Shown here piece by piece: positions 1 to 6,060 of a stretch of DNA of 18,393 nt. Position numbers and translations under genes: made by a program. This stretch comes from an uncultured Clostridia bacterium. GTDB lineage: Bacteria > Bacillota > Clostridia > Christensenellales > Aristaeellaceae. The stretch covers positions 1 to 18,393 of the forward strand of contig CAMDVP010000028.1 in assembly GCA_945877525.1 (NCBI GenBank), read 5' to 3'. The notes beneath the pieces are model-generated. The model had not been told where the DNA came from, did not search any database, and saw nothing but the letters and a program-made list of their open reading frames with translations. The stretch's first letter is position 1. Each line of letters begins with the position of its first letter.

Positions 1-95
1 TTTGACGGGCTGCAACATTGAATTGGAAAATCCTTACTGATTTGAGACAGCCCCTTTTCTTTGTTTCCAAAAAAACAAAAAGGCGCAGCGTGTAT

Positions 96-138
96 CTGCT
101 ACCAATTTCCGAAACTGCTACCAATTCTGCTACCAATT
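96..138. repeat. Three direct copies of CTGCTACCAATT
   Basis: CTGCTACCAATT occurs at 96-107, 115-126 and 127-138; the last two copies abut and the first is seven bases away. They lie just beyond the point where the hsdM reading frame loses its homology. Short repeats beside a gene break suggest a recombination junction or slippage region. No gene could be assigned to the 160 bases left of hsdM. An open minus-strand frame runs off the window edge there, but I do not recognise it. Confidence 0.6.
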
Positions 139-161
139 TTCTGTCCGCATATTGCTTGTAT

Positions 162-842
162 TCAACACGCCACCTTGATTTCATAACAGGAGTAGGTGGC
201 GTCCTTGATCTGATCCGCGATGGGCGCAAACACAAGATCAGCCATCAGCTCCACGACATCGCGGGGTGTCCAGTGCTCACCGGCTTCCTCATTGTTGGCT
301 TCGTTGAAGCGGCGCACAAGCTCCTCGAAGATGGTGCCCATGGCATGGTTGTCCAGGCCGGGAAGGTTGCCGCACGGCTTCGGGCTGAGATTGATGTCCT
401 TGCTAATGAACTTCTGGATGACCGCGCCGAGGATGTCGGCTTCGATCATGGTGTCAATCTGATTGCGGAACTTGAACTTCTCCAGAATCTCCTGCACGTT
501 GGGCGAGAAGCCGGCGAGATATGCTTCAAAATCCGCCTTGAGCTTCTGCGGGGTTGGGCGGCTGGTCAGGTTGCGCAGGCAGAAGGGCGAAGCGTTGCAG
601 AAGGCCTGCCCGGCTGTATTGCACAGCGCGCCCCACTGGTTGGTGATGCCTGCACTATCAAGCGTCTTCTTCATCGCAAGCACCTGCGGCTTGGTGTCTT
701 CAAGCACAGCGTCCAGACGGCGGATAACCGTCATCGGCAGAATTACATCGCGGTACTTGCCGCGCACATACACATCCCGCAGGCAATCATCGGCGATGCC
801 CCAGATGAAGTTCACAATGGTGTTGAGCATACGAGCGTCCAT
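162..842 (-). pseudogene. hsdM: Type I restriction-modification M subunit, N-terminal fragment
   Basis: HsdM is the SAM-dependent N6-adenine methylase and core subunit of type I restriction-modification enzymes. The 226 residues visible match the helical HsdM N-terminal domain (roughly residues 7-150) and the first part of the methylase domain, including the conserved HWTPRDVVELMADL stretch near residue 192. The family is usually about 480-530 residues. This copy stops where motif I (an ACGTGG-type SAM loop) should follow TYxxYD: it reads TYSCYE and then runs into an unrelated IKVAC and a stop. The SAM-binding motif and the NPPF catalytic motif are both missing, so it cannot methylate on its own. 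The ATG start has AGGAGG eight bases upstream, and the XRE regulator ends 30 bases before it, so the two are probably co-transcribed. No hsdS or hsdR lies in the window. Confidence 0.85.
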
Positions 843-872
843 CGGTTTGGCCTCCTGAATCTCTGTTGTGCG

Positions 873-1082
873 TTAATTCTCGTCATCGACAAATTCCATG
901 ATGTCTCCGATGTTGCAGTCGAGGGCTCTGCAAATCCTGGCAAGCACTGTCGTGGTGACGGCTTCACCTTTGCCCATCTTGGTGATGACGCCGGAGCTGA
1001 TGCCTGCGGCGAGTTGCAGATCTTTCTTGCGCATCCCTTTGTCGATGAGCAGCTTCCAGAGCTTGTTGTAGCTTGTTGCCAT
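873..1082 (-). CDS. XRE/Cro-CI family helix-turn-helix regulator
   Basis: This is a 69-residue single-domain DNA-binding protein of the Cro/CI (XRE) class. The helix-turn-helix runs through KKDLQLAAGISSGVITKMGKGEAV (residues ~19-41), with the typical following segment LARICRALDCNIGDIMEFV. A TTG codon lies directly in front of the ATG, but ATG at 1082 is preferred because AGGAAGGTG then sits seven bases upstream. Small regulators of this type often stand just ahead of type I methylase genes, where they are thought to tune restriction-modification expression. That fits the hsdM fragment 30 bases downstream. A perfect promoter -10 and a short palindrome lie upstream, which suggests autoregulation (inference). 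The gene itself looks intact although its partner is broken. Confidence 0.85.
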   Translation of the reverse strand: MATSYNKLWKLLIDKGMRKKDLQLAAGISSGVITKMGKGEAVTTTVLARICRALDCNIGDIMEFVDDEN

Positions 1083-1120
1083 CAAGGTTCACCTTCCTAC
1101 TGTCAAGCGGTATCACCATC

Positions 1121-1149
1121 ATTATACGATATATGTTGCATCTTTGCAA
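1121..1149 (-). promoter_or_regulatory. Promoter of XRE-hsdM operon with overlapping palindrome
   Basis: Reading the minus strand, -35 TTGCAA (1144-1149) and -10 TATAAT (1121-1126) are separated by 17 bases; the XRE start codon is about 39 bases beyond the -10. The palindrome TTGCA-TCTT-TGCAA at 1136-1149 covers the -35 and part of the spacer. That is the expected place for a repressor operator, and the product of the first gene is the obvious candidate to bind it (inference). Confidence 0.75.
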
Positions 1150-1231
1150 TCGACAGACATACGAAAAGAAGAATTACTCTTGCTTTTATGTGAATGAAGC
1201 GATGCATAGAGATGGCGAGCAAAGGCAGAAA

Positions 1232-1263
1232 TAAAAAACGCGAAACAGTATGAACTGCTCGCG
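1232..1263 (-). terminator. Intrinsic terminator of the recombinase gene
   Basis: On the minus strand the stem CGCGA-g-CAGT, loop TCAT, and ACTG-tt-TCGCG is followed by TTTTTT. It lies about 65 bases past the recombinase stop codon and separates the recombinase from the XRE promoter. Confidence 0.85.
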
Positions 1264-1327
1264 TCTTTCCATGATGAGAGTTTTGAATATAGTCTTTCTG
1301 ACATGTGCTGCCCTGTGCCATGACTTG

Positions 1328-1636
1328 TCACGCAATCATCCCAAAGAACCTCAGCGCATCTTCAATCGCCTTTTCCTTATCCGGCGGGCAGATCAGCATC
1401 TTTGCGCTCTCGGACTTCGCTTTATTATAGCACTCGCGCTCAATGATTCCGTGCTTACGTTTCACCTGCGCGATGTACAGCGGCGTGACGTTCAGGCCGG
1501 TCTGTTCCTTGACGCGCGTCTGAATCTCGCCGTAGGTCGCCTTGCTCTCGGCCTTGGTGACAGCCAGCTCGTCTGCGTCGATGCCGACCTTGACGATATC
1601 ATCCGGCTTTTGTTGGACCAATGACATAACAGTTTC
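1328..1636 (-). repeat. RlmD-tail homology, recombinase copy
   Basis: This segment encodes recombinase residues 550-651, starting at ETVM and ending GMIA. It is a diverged direct repeat of 14396-14710, the end of rlmD, in the same orientation. The protein pair differs by only one two-residue indel; 46 of the last 70 residues are identical by my count. A 22-base stretch (1461-1482, equal to 14529-14550, coding LYIAQVK) is identical in the DNA. Confidence 0.9.
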
Positions 1637-3283
1637 GTCTCTATCCGAGTTGTCTAAACCAAACTGCATTTCCTCTTCCGGGATGATCGGAAGTTTGAAG
1701 TGGATGGACTTCAGCCATTGGCCGTTGGGCTGCCTTTGGGGGTAAACCTGAATGTCGGCGATCAGCGTCTCCATCAGGTCGTGTTTTTCCGCGTCGTTCA
1801 TCACGTCGTACAGACGCTGGAAATTGGTGAGGATGCCGACGATGTTCTCCCGCGTCACCTTGTCGGCTTCGATGGCCTGCTTCTTGGCTCTGGCCTCAAT
1901 CAGCAGCTCCTCCGTGTCGTCGACCTTGTCATACATCTTGTAGAGGCGGTCGTCGAGGTCGGATTTGCGGTGCTGGTAGTGGCGGTCGTCCGGGTCGAGC
2001 TGGTCGATCTCCTCCATCAGCTTGTCCTTGACGGCGTATTGCTGCCGGAGCTGCTTTTCCAGATGCGTGATTTCCTGCTGCAGGGCGGTGGTGTCGATCT
2101 CGGCGTTGATCTTCTCCGCCATCAGTTTGGAGAAGTCGGGGCGGCTGACGAGGGAGACGATCACCTCGGCTACAGCCTGATCCATGAGCGGGAGGGGGAT
2201 CTGCGTCTTGAAGGTACACTTGTGGCCCCTGTCCAGGCGGCGGTGCTTGCAGCCGTAATAGTAGAATTCCTTGTAGTTGGAGCCGTCCTTGCGCTTCTTG
2301 ACGCTCTTGCTGACGTACATGCCTGCGCCGCATTCCGGGCACTTGATCAACCCGGTGAGCAGGTAGGCGTGTTCGTTGTCGCGGTGGTCGTAGCGCTTGT
2401 ACCGCTCACCCTGGGAGCGAAGTCTGACCTGCGCGTCCTCCCAATCCTGAACGGAGACGAGCGGCTCGTGGATGCCGTCGCACAGCAGATAGTCGTCATT
2501 CCAGACGATGCGGTAGTCGTTGCGCGTACCGTGGACCTTCTCTGTCTTACGGCGTCCGTAGGCAATCTTGCCGCAGTAGGCGGGATTCTTGATGATCTCG
2601 CGGACATAGGCCGCGCTGAACAGCTCGCCCCGGGTGTTCCGGTGGTTCAGCTTCAGGATGCCGTGACGCTCCAGATACTGCGCGATGAGCCGTCCGCCCA
2701 TCTTCTTGTGAACATACAGGTCGAAGATCAGCCGGACAGCCTTGGCTTCTTCCTCGTTGACGACCAGCTGCCCGTTGACGAGGTCATAGCCGTAGGGCGC
2801 GAAGCCGCCGTTCCATTTGCCCTCGCGGGCCTTCTGGATGCGGCCCTCCATGGTCTGCACCCGGATGTTCTCGCGCTCAATCTCCGCCACCGCGGAGAGC
2901 ACGGAAATCATCAGCTTGCCCGCGTCCTTGGAGGAGTCGATACCGTCCTCCACGCAGATCAGGTTCACACCGAAGTCCTGCATGACCTGAAGGGTGGAGA
3001 GCACATCGGCGGCGTTGCGGCCGAAGCGGGAGAGCTTGAACACCAACACGTAGGAGATGTTGTCCTTGCCGCACTTGATATCCTCCATCATGTGCATGAA
3101 CTCGGTTCGCCCTTCGATGGATTTGCCGGACTTGCCCGCGTCCTCATACTCGCCGACGATCTCGTAATCGTTGAAGTCGGCGTAGGCCTTCATGCGGTTC
3201 TTCTGCGCCTCGAGGGAGTAGCCGTCAATCTGCATGGCGGTGGATACGCGGGTATACGTGTACACCTTGATCTTCTCTTTCAT
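1328..3283 (-). CDS. Large serine recombinase (site-specific integrase) with RlmD-like C-terminal tail
   Basis: This 651-residue integrase cuts and rejoins attachment sites through a serine-DNA intermediate. The resolvase domain spans residues ~5-150 with nucleophile Ser14 in YTRVST and the catalytic-arginine region SRFGRN at 85-90. A Recombinase domain follows (~155-300), then a zinc ribbon (Cys315, Cys318, Cys345, Cys356) and a coiled coil (~400-475). Residues 550-651 are homologous to the RlmD C-terminus encoded at 14396-14710. ATG at 3283 was chosen because GGAG sits seven bases upstream. A TTG at 3334 would also give an open frame, but it lies only ~14 bases past the promoter -10 and has no ribosome binding site. 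The gene has its own extended -10 promoter and its own terminator. It is the likely integrase of the mobilizable element described here; the function of the tail is unknown. Confidence 0.93.
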   Translation of the reverse strand: MKEKIKVYTYTRVSTAMQIDGYSLEAQKNRMKAYADFNDYEIVGEYEDAGKSGKSIEGRTEFMHMMEDIKCGKDNISYVLVFKLSRFGRNAADVLSTLQVMQDFGVNLICVEDGIDSSKDAGKLMISVLSAVAEIERENIRVQTMEGRIQKAREGKWNGGFAPYGYDLVNGQLVVNEEEAKAVRLIFDLYVHKKMGGRLIAQYLERHGILKLNHRNTRGELFSAAYVREIIKNPAYCGKIAYGRRKTEKVHGTRNDYRIVWNDDYLLCDGIHEPLVSVQDWEDAQVRLRSQGERYKRYDHRDNEHAYLLTGLIKCPECGAGMYVSKSVKKRKDGSNYKEFYYYGCKHRRLDRGHKCTFKTQIPLPLMDQAVAEVIVSLVSRPDFSKLMAEKINAEIDTTALQQEITHLEKQLRQQYAVKDKLMEEIDQLDPDDRHYQHRKSDLDDRLYKMYDKVDDTEELLIEARAKKQAIEADKVTRENIVGILTNFQRLYDVMNDAEKHDLMETLIADIQVYPQRQPNGQWLKSIHFKLPIIPEEEMQFGLDNSDRDETVMSLVQQKPDDIVKVGIDADELAVTKAESKATYGEIQTRVKEQTGLNVTPLYIAQVKRKHGIIERECYNKAKSESAKMLICPPDKEKAIEDALRFFGMIA

Positions 3284-3347
3284 ACATACGCTCCATGGAA
3301 AGTCGCTTTCCTGTTTCAAAGCGAGTTTAGACAAGTTTTACAAAAGA

Positions 3348-3376
3348 ATTATACCATGACCGTAATCCTGACACAA
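3348..3376 (-). promoter_or_regulatory. Extended -10 promoter of the recombinase, with leader hairpin
   Basis: On the minus strand TATAAT (3348-3353) is preceded by TGG, an extended -10 element; a weak -35 TTGTGT (3371-3376) lies 17 bases upstream. The predicted leader of about 55-60 bases contains a perfect 7-bp hairpin (TCGCTTT/AAAGCGA, 3303-3324) before the GGAG ribosome binding site. Confidence 0.7.
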
Positions 3377-3420
3377 GGGGGATATGCCGGTTTTGGGGTG
3401 TTCCTGCGAAACCAAAAGGA

Positions 3421-3457
3421 AAAATCCTATCGCTTGTTTTCATTCCAAACGATAGGA
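3421..3457 (-). terminator. Intrinsic terminator upstream of the recombinase promoter
   Basis: On the minus strand an 11-bp stem (CCTATCGTTTG with CAAGCGATAGG, one G-T pair) with a nine-base loop is followed by ATTTTT. It lies ten bases past the stop of the winged-helix remnant and insulates the recombinase promoter from upstream transcription. Confidence 0.85.
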
Positions 3458-3466
3458 TGGGGCGAT

Positions 3467-3708
3467 TATCTGATTCGATAGGTTCTATGCCGATTGCTTC
3501 CCAAGCTCTCAACTTCCGGCATTTCAGAGAGAATAGCCCGTGTGCGTTCGGCGCTGAGTCCCAGAAATCCAGCAATATCGGCACATTTGGAGCGCCCATG
3601 ATCCTTCAGGTATTCCATGATCCGCAGCCGGTTTTCAAGCGTTTTCTTCGATTTGGAGGTGGAAGGGGCGGGTTTATCGCTTGTTTCTATCGGTGAGAGG
3701 ATAGGGGT
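3467..3708 (-). pseudogene. Headless winged-helix protein fragment
   Basis: A stop-to-stop minus-strand frame of about 80 codons encodes a recognisable winged helix: NRLRIMEYLKDHG, then CADIAGFLGLSAERTRAILSEM, then a basic wing RHRTYRIR and a stop. I see no ATG, GTG or TTG start with a ribosome binding site, and a stop codon stands at 3709-3711. It therefore looks like the 3' end of a larger gene whose front is lost. Similar C-terminal winged helices occur in AlbA_2/divergent-AAA ATP-binding regulators and Fic-type proteins; which of these was the parent is a guess. A good intrinsic terminator lies ten bases downstream, as expected for a former gene end. Confidence 0.6.
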
Positions 3709-3771
3709 TTATCCCCCCCTCCTACTTGATTGAATTTCCGCGAAATCCGGGCTCCGGGGTATCAAAAAAAG

Positions 3772-3801
3772 TGGACATATTATGAGGGCGTGTGGTAAAC
3801 T
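3772..3801 (+). promoter_or_regulatory. Promoter of the DUF6978-DUF1829 operon
   Basis: The -35 TGGACA (3772-3777) and -10 TAAACT (3796-3801) are 18 bases apart. TGG directly before the -10 forms an extended element. The first start codon is 18 bases past the -10, with AGGGA at 3806-3810 as the ribosome binding site. Confidence 0.65.
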
Positions 3802-3819
3802 AAATAGGGATGTGATTAT

Positions 3820-4272
3820 ATGACACAAGAAGAAGCACAGGGCCTGATTCAGGTCTTGAAAAAACTGTTGCAGCAAGGAATGATTGTCCTACCTCCAATG
3901 GGAAGTATAGAAGAGCTTGATTTGTGTTCTGTATTTTCAGAAAAAGATCGCTTCACAATCATCATTAATCGGAGGGGCCGGGTTAAGAAAGATAAGTACA
4001 CCCTGTTACTACGATATGGGAAAGATAAGGGGTTATTGCGTATTGATGTAGGAGGCCCTGATCATACTAATCCGGATGGAACAGTTGTTCCTTGTCCTCA
4101 CATTCATATCCAGCAAAGAGATACTGGGGCTTGGGATTCGTGGGCTGTAGAGATTCCAGCGGTATTTGGAAATGTTGAGGATCGAATTGAAACCTTCCGA
4201 ACATTTCTGCAGTATTGCAATGTTCACAATATTGCTAGCATAGAAATATGTGAGCAATCGGAAATGGGGTGA
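3820..4272 (+). CDS. DUF6978-like protein
   Basis: This 150-residue protein of unknown function resembles the DUF6978 family as I remember it: a helical start (TQEEAQGLIQVLKKLL), then a beta-rich core with INRRGRVKKDKYTLLLRY, and the signature LRIDVGGPDHTNPDG followed by CPHIHI (residues ~70-95). The histidines and aspartates in that signature could bind a metal or form a catalytic site, but this is not established. The stop codon is four bases before the start of the DUF1828/DUF1829 gene, so the two form an operon. Base composition is clearly AT-richer than in the mobilization genes and rlmD, which suggests separate acquisition. Pairing with a DUF1828/DUF1829 partner suggests a two-component accessory system, possibly toxin-antitoxin or defence; this is inference from context only. 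Confidence 0.75.
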   Translation: MTQEEAQGLIQVLKKLLQQGMIVLPPMGSIEELDLCSVFSEKDRFTIIINRRGRVKKDKYTLLLRYGKDKGLLRIDVGGPDHTNPDGTVVPCPHIHIQQRDTGAWDSWAVEIPAVFGNVEDRIETFRTFLQYCNVHNIASIEICEQSEMG

Positions 4273-4276
4273 TCCA

Positions 4277-5044
4277 ATGGATCGATCTGAATCCTTTGAC
4301 TTTATTGAGAACTATCTTTCATGGATACGCTCTAATTCATCGCAAAAGCGAATCGGCGATTACGAAGAGATAACAACTCCGTTTGTTGATTCGCATAATG
4401 ATCAGATTCAGTTCTATATCTGCCGCTCTCAAAACGGTTTTACTCTTACTGATGATGGCTACACAATGAGCGATCTTGAAATGTGTGGCTGTGATATCAA
4501 GTCAAAAAAGCGCAAAGAGTTCATTCTTCAAATTGCTGAATCACTGGGAGTGTCGATAAAGGGAGGCTCGATTGTTGCTGAAGCGACAGAAGCTGATATT
4601 GCTTGTAAGCAACATATGATGATTCAAGCGATGCTGAAAATCAGTGATATGTTTTTGACTACATCCTCTCGAGTTAAAAGCCTCTTCTTTGAAGAAGTAG
4701 ATTCCTTTTTCACTGAGAATGATATTCGAAACACGCCGTCCATCATGATGATGGGGCAGTCTGGACTCTCGCATCGATTTGACTTTGTTATTCCAGCTTC
4801 GAAAAAGATGCCTGAACGGATTGTTACTACACTTAACACACCAAATAAGCAAAATGTTCAGACTGCGATTTTTGCGTGGAATGATGTGATAAAAACACGA
4901 TCTGCTCATAGTAAAGGATACATTATTCTTAACGACAGCAAGAGGACCCCTAATCTCGAGATACTTACTGCTATTAAGAATTACGACCTTATTCCTCTCC
5001 AGTGGAAAGAGCGACAGAATTTTGTTTCAGAACTAGCATCTTGA
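4277..5044 (+). CDS. DUF1828 and DUF1829 domain protein
   Basis: This 255-residue protein has two domains of unknown function. DUF1828 (~34-120) carries the tell-tale IQFYICRSQNGFTLTDDGYT and DLEMCGCDI segment. DUF1829 (~160-245) carries SGLSHRFDFVIPASKKMPER followed by TLNTPNKQNVQTAIFAWNDV. The ATG at 4277 is preferred over an upstream GTG at 4250 because GGGGTGAT precedes it at good spacing and the GTG lies inside the upstream gene. No signal peptide or membrane segment is visible, so it is presumably cytoplasmic. The DUF1829 half, with its spaced D/E and K residues, somewhat recalls a nuclease-like fold, but I cannot support that from sequence alone. It shares the AT-rich composition of its operon partner and is followed at once by an intrinsic terminator. 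Confidence 0.85.
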   Translation: MDRSESFDFIENYLSWIRSNSSQKRIGDYEEITTPFVDSHNDQIQFYICRSQNGFTLTDDGYTMSDLEMCGCDIKSKKRKEFILQIAESLGVSIKGGSIVAEATEADIACKQHMMIQAMLKISDMFLTTSSRVKSLFFEEVDSFFTENDIRNTPSIMMMGQSGLSHRFDFVIPASKKMPERIVTTLNTPNKQNVQTAIFAWNDVIKTRSAHSKGYIILNDSKRTPNLEILTAIKNYDLIPLQWKERQNFVSELAS

Positions 5045-5050
5045 TTTTTG

Positions 5051-5077
5051 GCGCTTCATTATGATGAGGCGCTTTTC
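5051..5077 (+). terminator. Intrinsic terminator of the DUF6978-DUF1829 operon
   Basis: The stem GCGCTTCAT (5051-5059) pairs with ATGAGGCGC (5064-5072) around a TATG loop, with one G-T pair, and is followed by TTTT. It begins six bases after the stop codon. Confidence 0.85.
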
Positions 5078-5078
5078 G

Positions 5079-5215
5079 GTGCACCCGGCGATGCACGTTT
5101 CTAAAGGGTGAAAGACCCGAAACCGCTCGGTAGCGGAAGGAGATACTCTAAAGTATAGTCAGAGACAGAAATCCAATAAAATCAGGCTTTTTGAGCCGTA
5201 CTCTTCAGTTTTCAG
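5079..5215 (+). ncRNA. Probable 5' remnant of a group IIC intron
   Basis: The stretch opens GTGCACCCGG and continues with three small helices: GGGT-gaaaga-CCC, CCGCT-cggt-AGCGG and ATACT-ctaa-AGTAT. This resembles the start of domain I of class C group II introns as I recall it from the Oceanobacillus iheyensis intron (GUGUGCCCGGC, then a GGGUGAGAGUCCCG helix). Class C introns insert just after intrinsic terminator hairpins, and this one starts two bases after the T-tract of such a terminator. No reverse transcriptase and no domain V follow, so only the 5' end remains. The right edge is approximate. An unrelated structured RNA is the main alternative. Confidence 0.5.
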
Positions 5216-5259
5216 GTTCTACTCTAAAGTTTTATACACGCATTGGGAGAAGTGAATAG

Positions 5260-5301
5260 AGCATATCCGGCAAAAGCGATTCTGCTTCTGCCGGATATGC
5301 T
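5260..5301. terminator. Strong hairpin, possible terminator of the mobilization operon
   Basis: A 13-bp perfect stem (AGCATATCCGGCA with TGCCGGATATGCT) carries a smaller AAGC/GCTT stem inside. It lies 40 bases beyond the stop of the last minus-strand mobilization gene. Neither side has a long T-run (CTATTC on the minus strand, TTGTTGC on the plus), so it may be a weak bidirectional terminator or an RNA-stabilising end. Confidence 0.5.
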
Positions 5302-5340
5302 TTGTTGCTGTTTATTGTCTGATGGAGATGAGCCGGTGGG

Positions 5341-5481
5341 CTATGCAGTCTTTTGCTGATCCTCATTGATTGGAGCATCCGGTTTTTCCTGCTTATCCAG
5401 AACACTGGCGTACTTGGCAATCAGATTGCCCAGCATATCTGCAAAGCCCCGCCATTCGTCAACCGTTCTGATGTTTGCGAT
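5341..5481 (-). CDS. Small mobile-element protein with apparent ATC start
   Basis: A 46-residue frame overlaps the end of the Cys-rich VLP gene by 23 bases. It reads IANIRTVDEWRGFADMLGNL, then IAKYASVLDKQEKPD and a Gln-rich end. It is helical, acidic and soluble-looking, and resembles the small unnamed proteins I recall beside Cys-rich VLP and relaxase genes on clostridial elements. GGAGGTGATC (5485-5494), fully complementary to the 16S rRNA 3' end, is placed so that ATC at 5479-5481 falls at the normal start distance. No ATG, GTG or TTG is suitably placed: the in-frame GTG at 5488-5490 lies inside the ribosome binding site. So either translation starts at ATC or an ancestral ATG has been mutated. 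Function unknown. Confidence 0.6.
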   Translation of the reverse strand: MANIRTVDEWRGFADMLGNLIAKYASVLDKQEKPDAPINEDQQKTA

Positions 5482-5926
5482 AAGGATCACCTCCGGGCTT
5501 CGTCTCTTTTGCGATCATCGTATTGCTGGCAGCAGATCCTTCCTGCCGCTTTCGTTCCCGGTGACGGCGCTGCTTTTCCCGGTTGCGTTGCTGCCTCATC
5601 ACAGCGCCGCAGGAAGCGCAATACTTCTGCCGGGGAGAGGCGGGCGCGTAGCGTTGACCGCAGCGAACGCAAGCGCACGTATACGCCGGGGTACATTCAC
5701 CGGCATCAAACAGCCTGCTCAGGACGAGCCTGTGCAGCGCCTTGTCACTGGGCAGCACTGCGGTGATAAAGTAGTCACAGTCGATGGCGCCGTCGTGAAT
5801 GTCGGGATAACGGGCATTGATGAGATGGCAGGCGCGATCTTCGGGCAGGCAGTAACGATTGGAAAAGTTGGCACACGCTCTTTCTGCCAGCGCTTTGCAT
5901 GAACGGATGATGCTTTTGTCTTTCAT
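5459..5926 (-). CDS. Cysteine-rich VLP protein
   Basis: This 155-residue protein fits the Cys-rich VLP family, small proteins encoded beside relaxases on Gram-positive mobile elements. The N-terminal half holds spaced cysteines (10, 18, 26, 33, 50) and the family-type stretch DYFITAVLPSDKALHRLVL (51-69). The C-terminal half is a zinc ribbon, Cys86-x2-Cys89 and Cys103-x2-Cys106, followed by a highly basic tail (RQQRNREKQRRHRERKRQ) suited to nucleic-acid binding. The ATG at 5926 has GAGGATT at good spacing; longer frames upstream lack any ribosome binding site and show no homology. It sits between the relaxase and the small 46-residue protein in one minus-strand operon. Its role is not known; help in DNA processing or transfer is inferred from context. 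Confidence 0.8.
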   Translation of the reverse strand: MKDKSIIRSCKALAERACANFSNRYCLPEDRACHLINARYPDIHDGAIDCDYFITAVLPSDKALHRLVLSRLFDAGECTPAYTCACVRCGQRYAPASPRQKYCASCGAVMRQQRNREKQRRHRERKRQEGSAASNTMIAKETKPGGDPYRKHQNG

Positions 5927-5954
5927 AATGAATCCTCGCTTTCGATGTGTGTAA

Positions 5955-5969
5955 CCCGTTTGAAACGGG
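5955..5969. repeat. 15-bp palindrome before the Cys-rich VLP gene
   Basis: CCCGTTT-G-AAACGGG lies 28 bases upstream of the Cys-rich VLP start, between it and the relaxase gene. It may be a protein-binding site or a small RNA hairpin. Confidence 0.5.
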
Positions 5970-6019
5970 AATTGTGTTGGAATGGGGGATGATGCCATCC
6001 GGGAATGATTTGAGGCTGA

Positions 6020-6060
6020 AACCCTTTGAACCATCTGGATTTTCCGGCCTCAAAGGGGTT
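6020..6060. repeat. Inverted repeat at the end of the relaxase gene
   Basis: AACCCTTTGA (6020-6029) is the inverted counterpart of TCAAAGGGGTT (6050-6060), around a 20-base loop. It begins at the relaxase stop codon and has no T-run, so it is more likely an mRNA-processing or stabilising hairpin than a terminator. Confidence 0.45.

Noticed and set aside
40..90. GAGACAGCCCC followed by an AT-rich near-palindrome at the left edge, like an insertion-sequence end
   Set aside because: Too short, no partner inverted repeat or transposase in the window.
1..183. Open minus-strand frame starting ATGAAATCAAGGTGG at the hsdM break and running off the edge
   Set aside because: No ribosome binding site and no recognisable product; the open frame is produced partly by the CTGCTACCAATT repeats.
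18..1193. Long plus-strand ORF opposite the hsdM and XRE genes
   Set aside because: It is antisense to recognisable proteins and has no ribosome binding site or homology; it is a frame shadow.
1700..3481. 593-residue plus-strand ORF opposite the recombinase
   Set aside because: Leu/Val/Ala-rich antisense frame created by GC-rich codons of the recombinase; no start signal.
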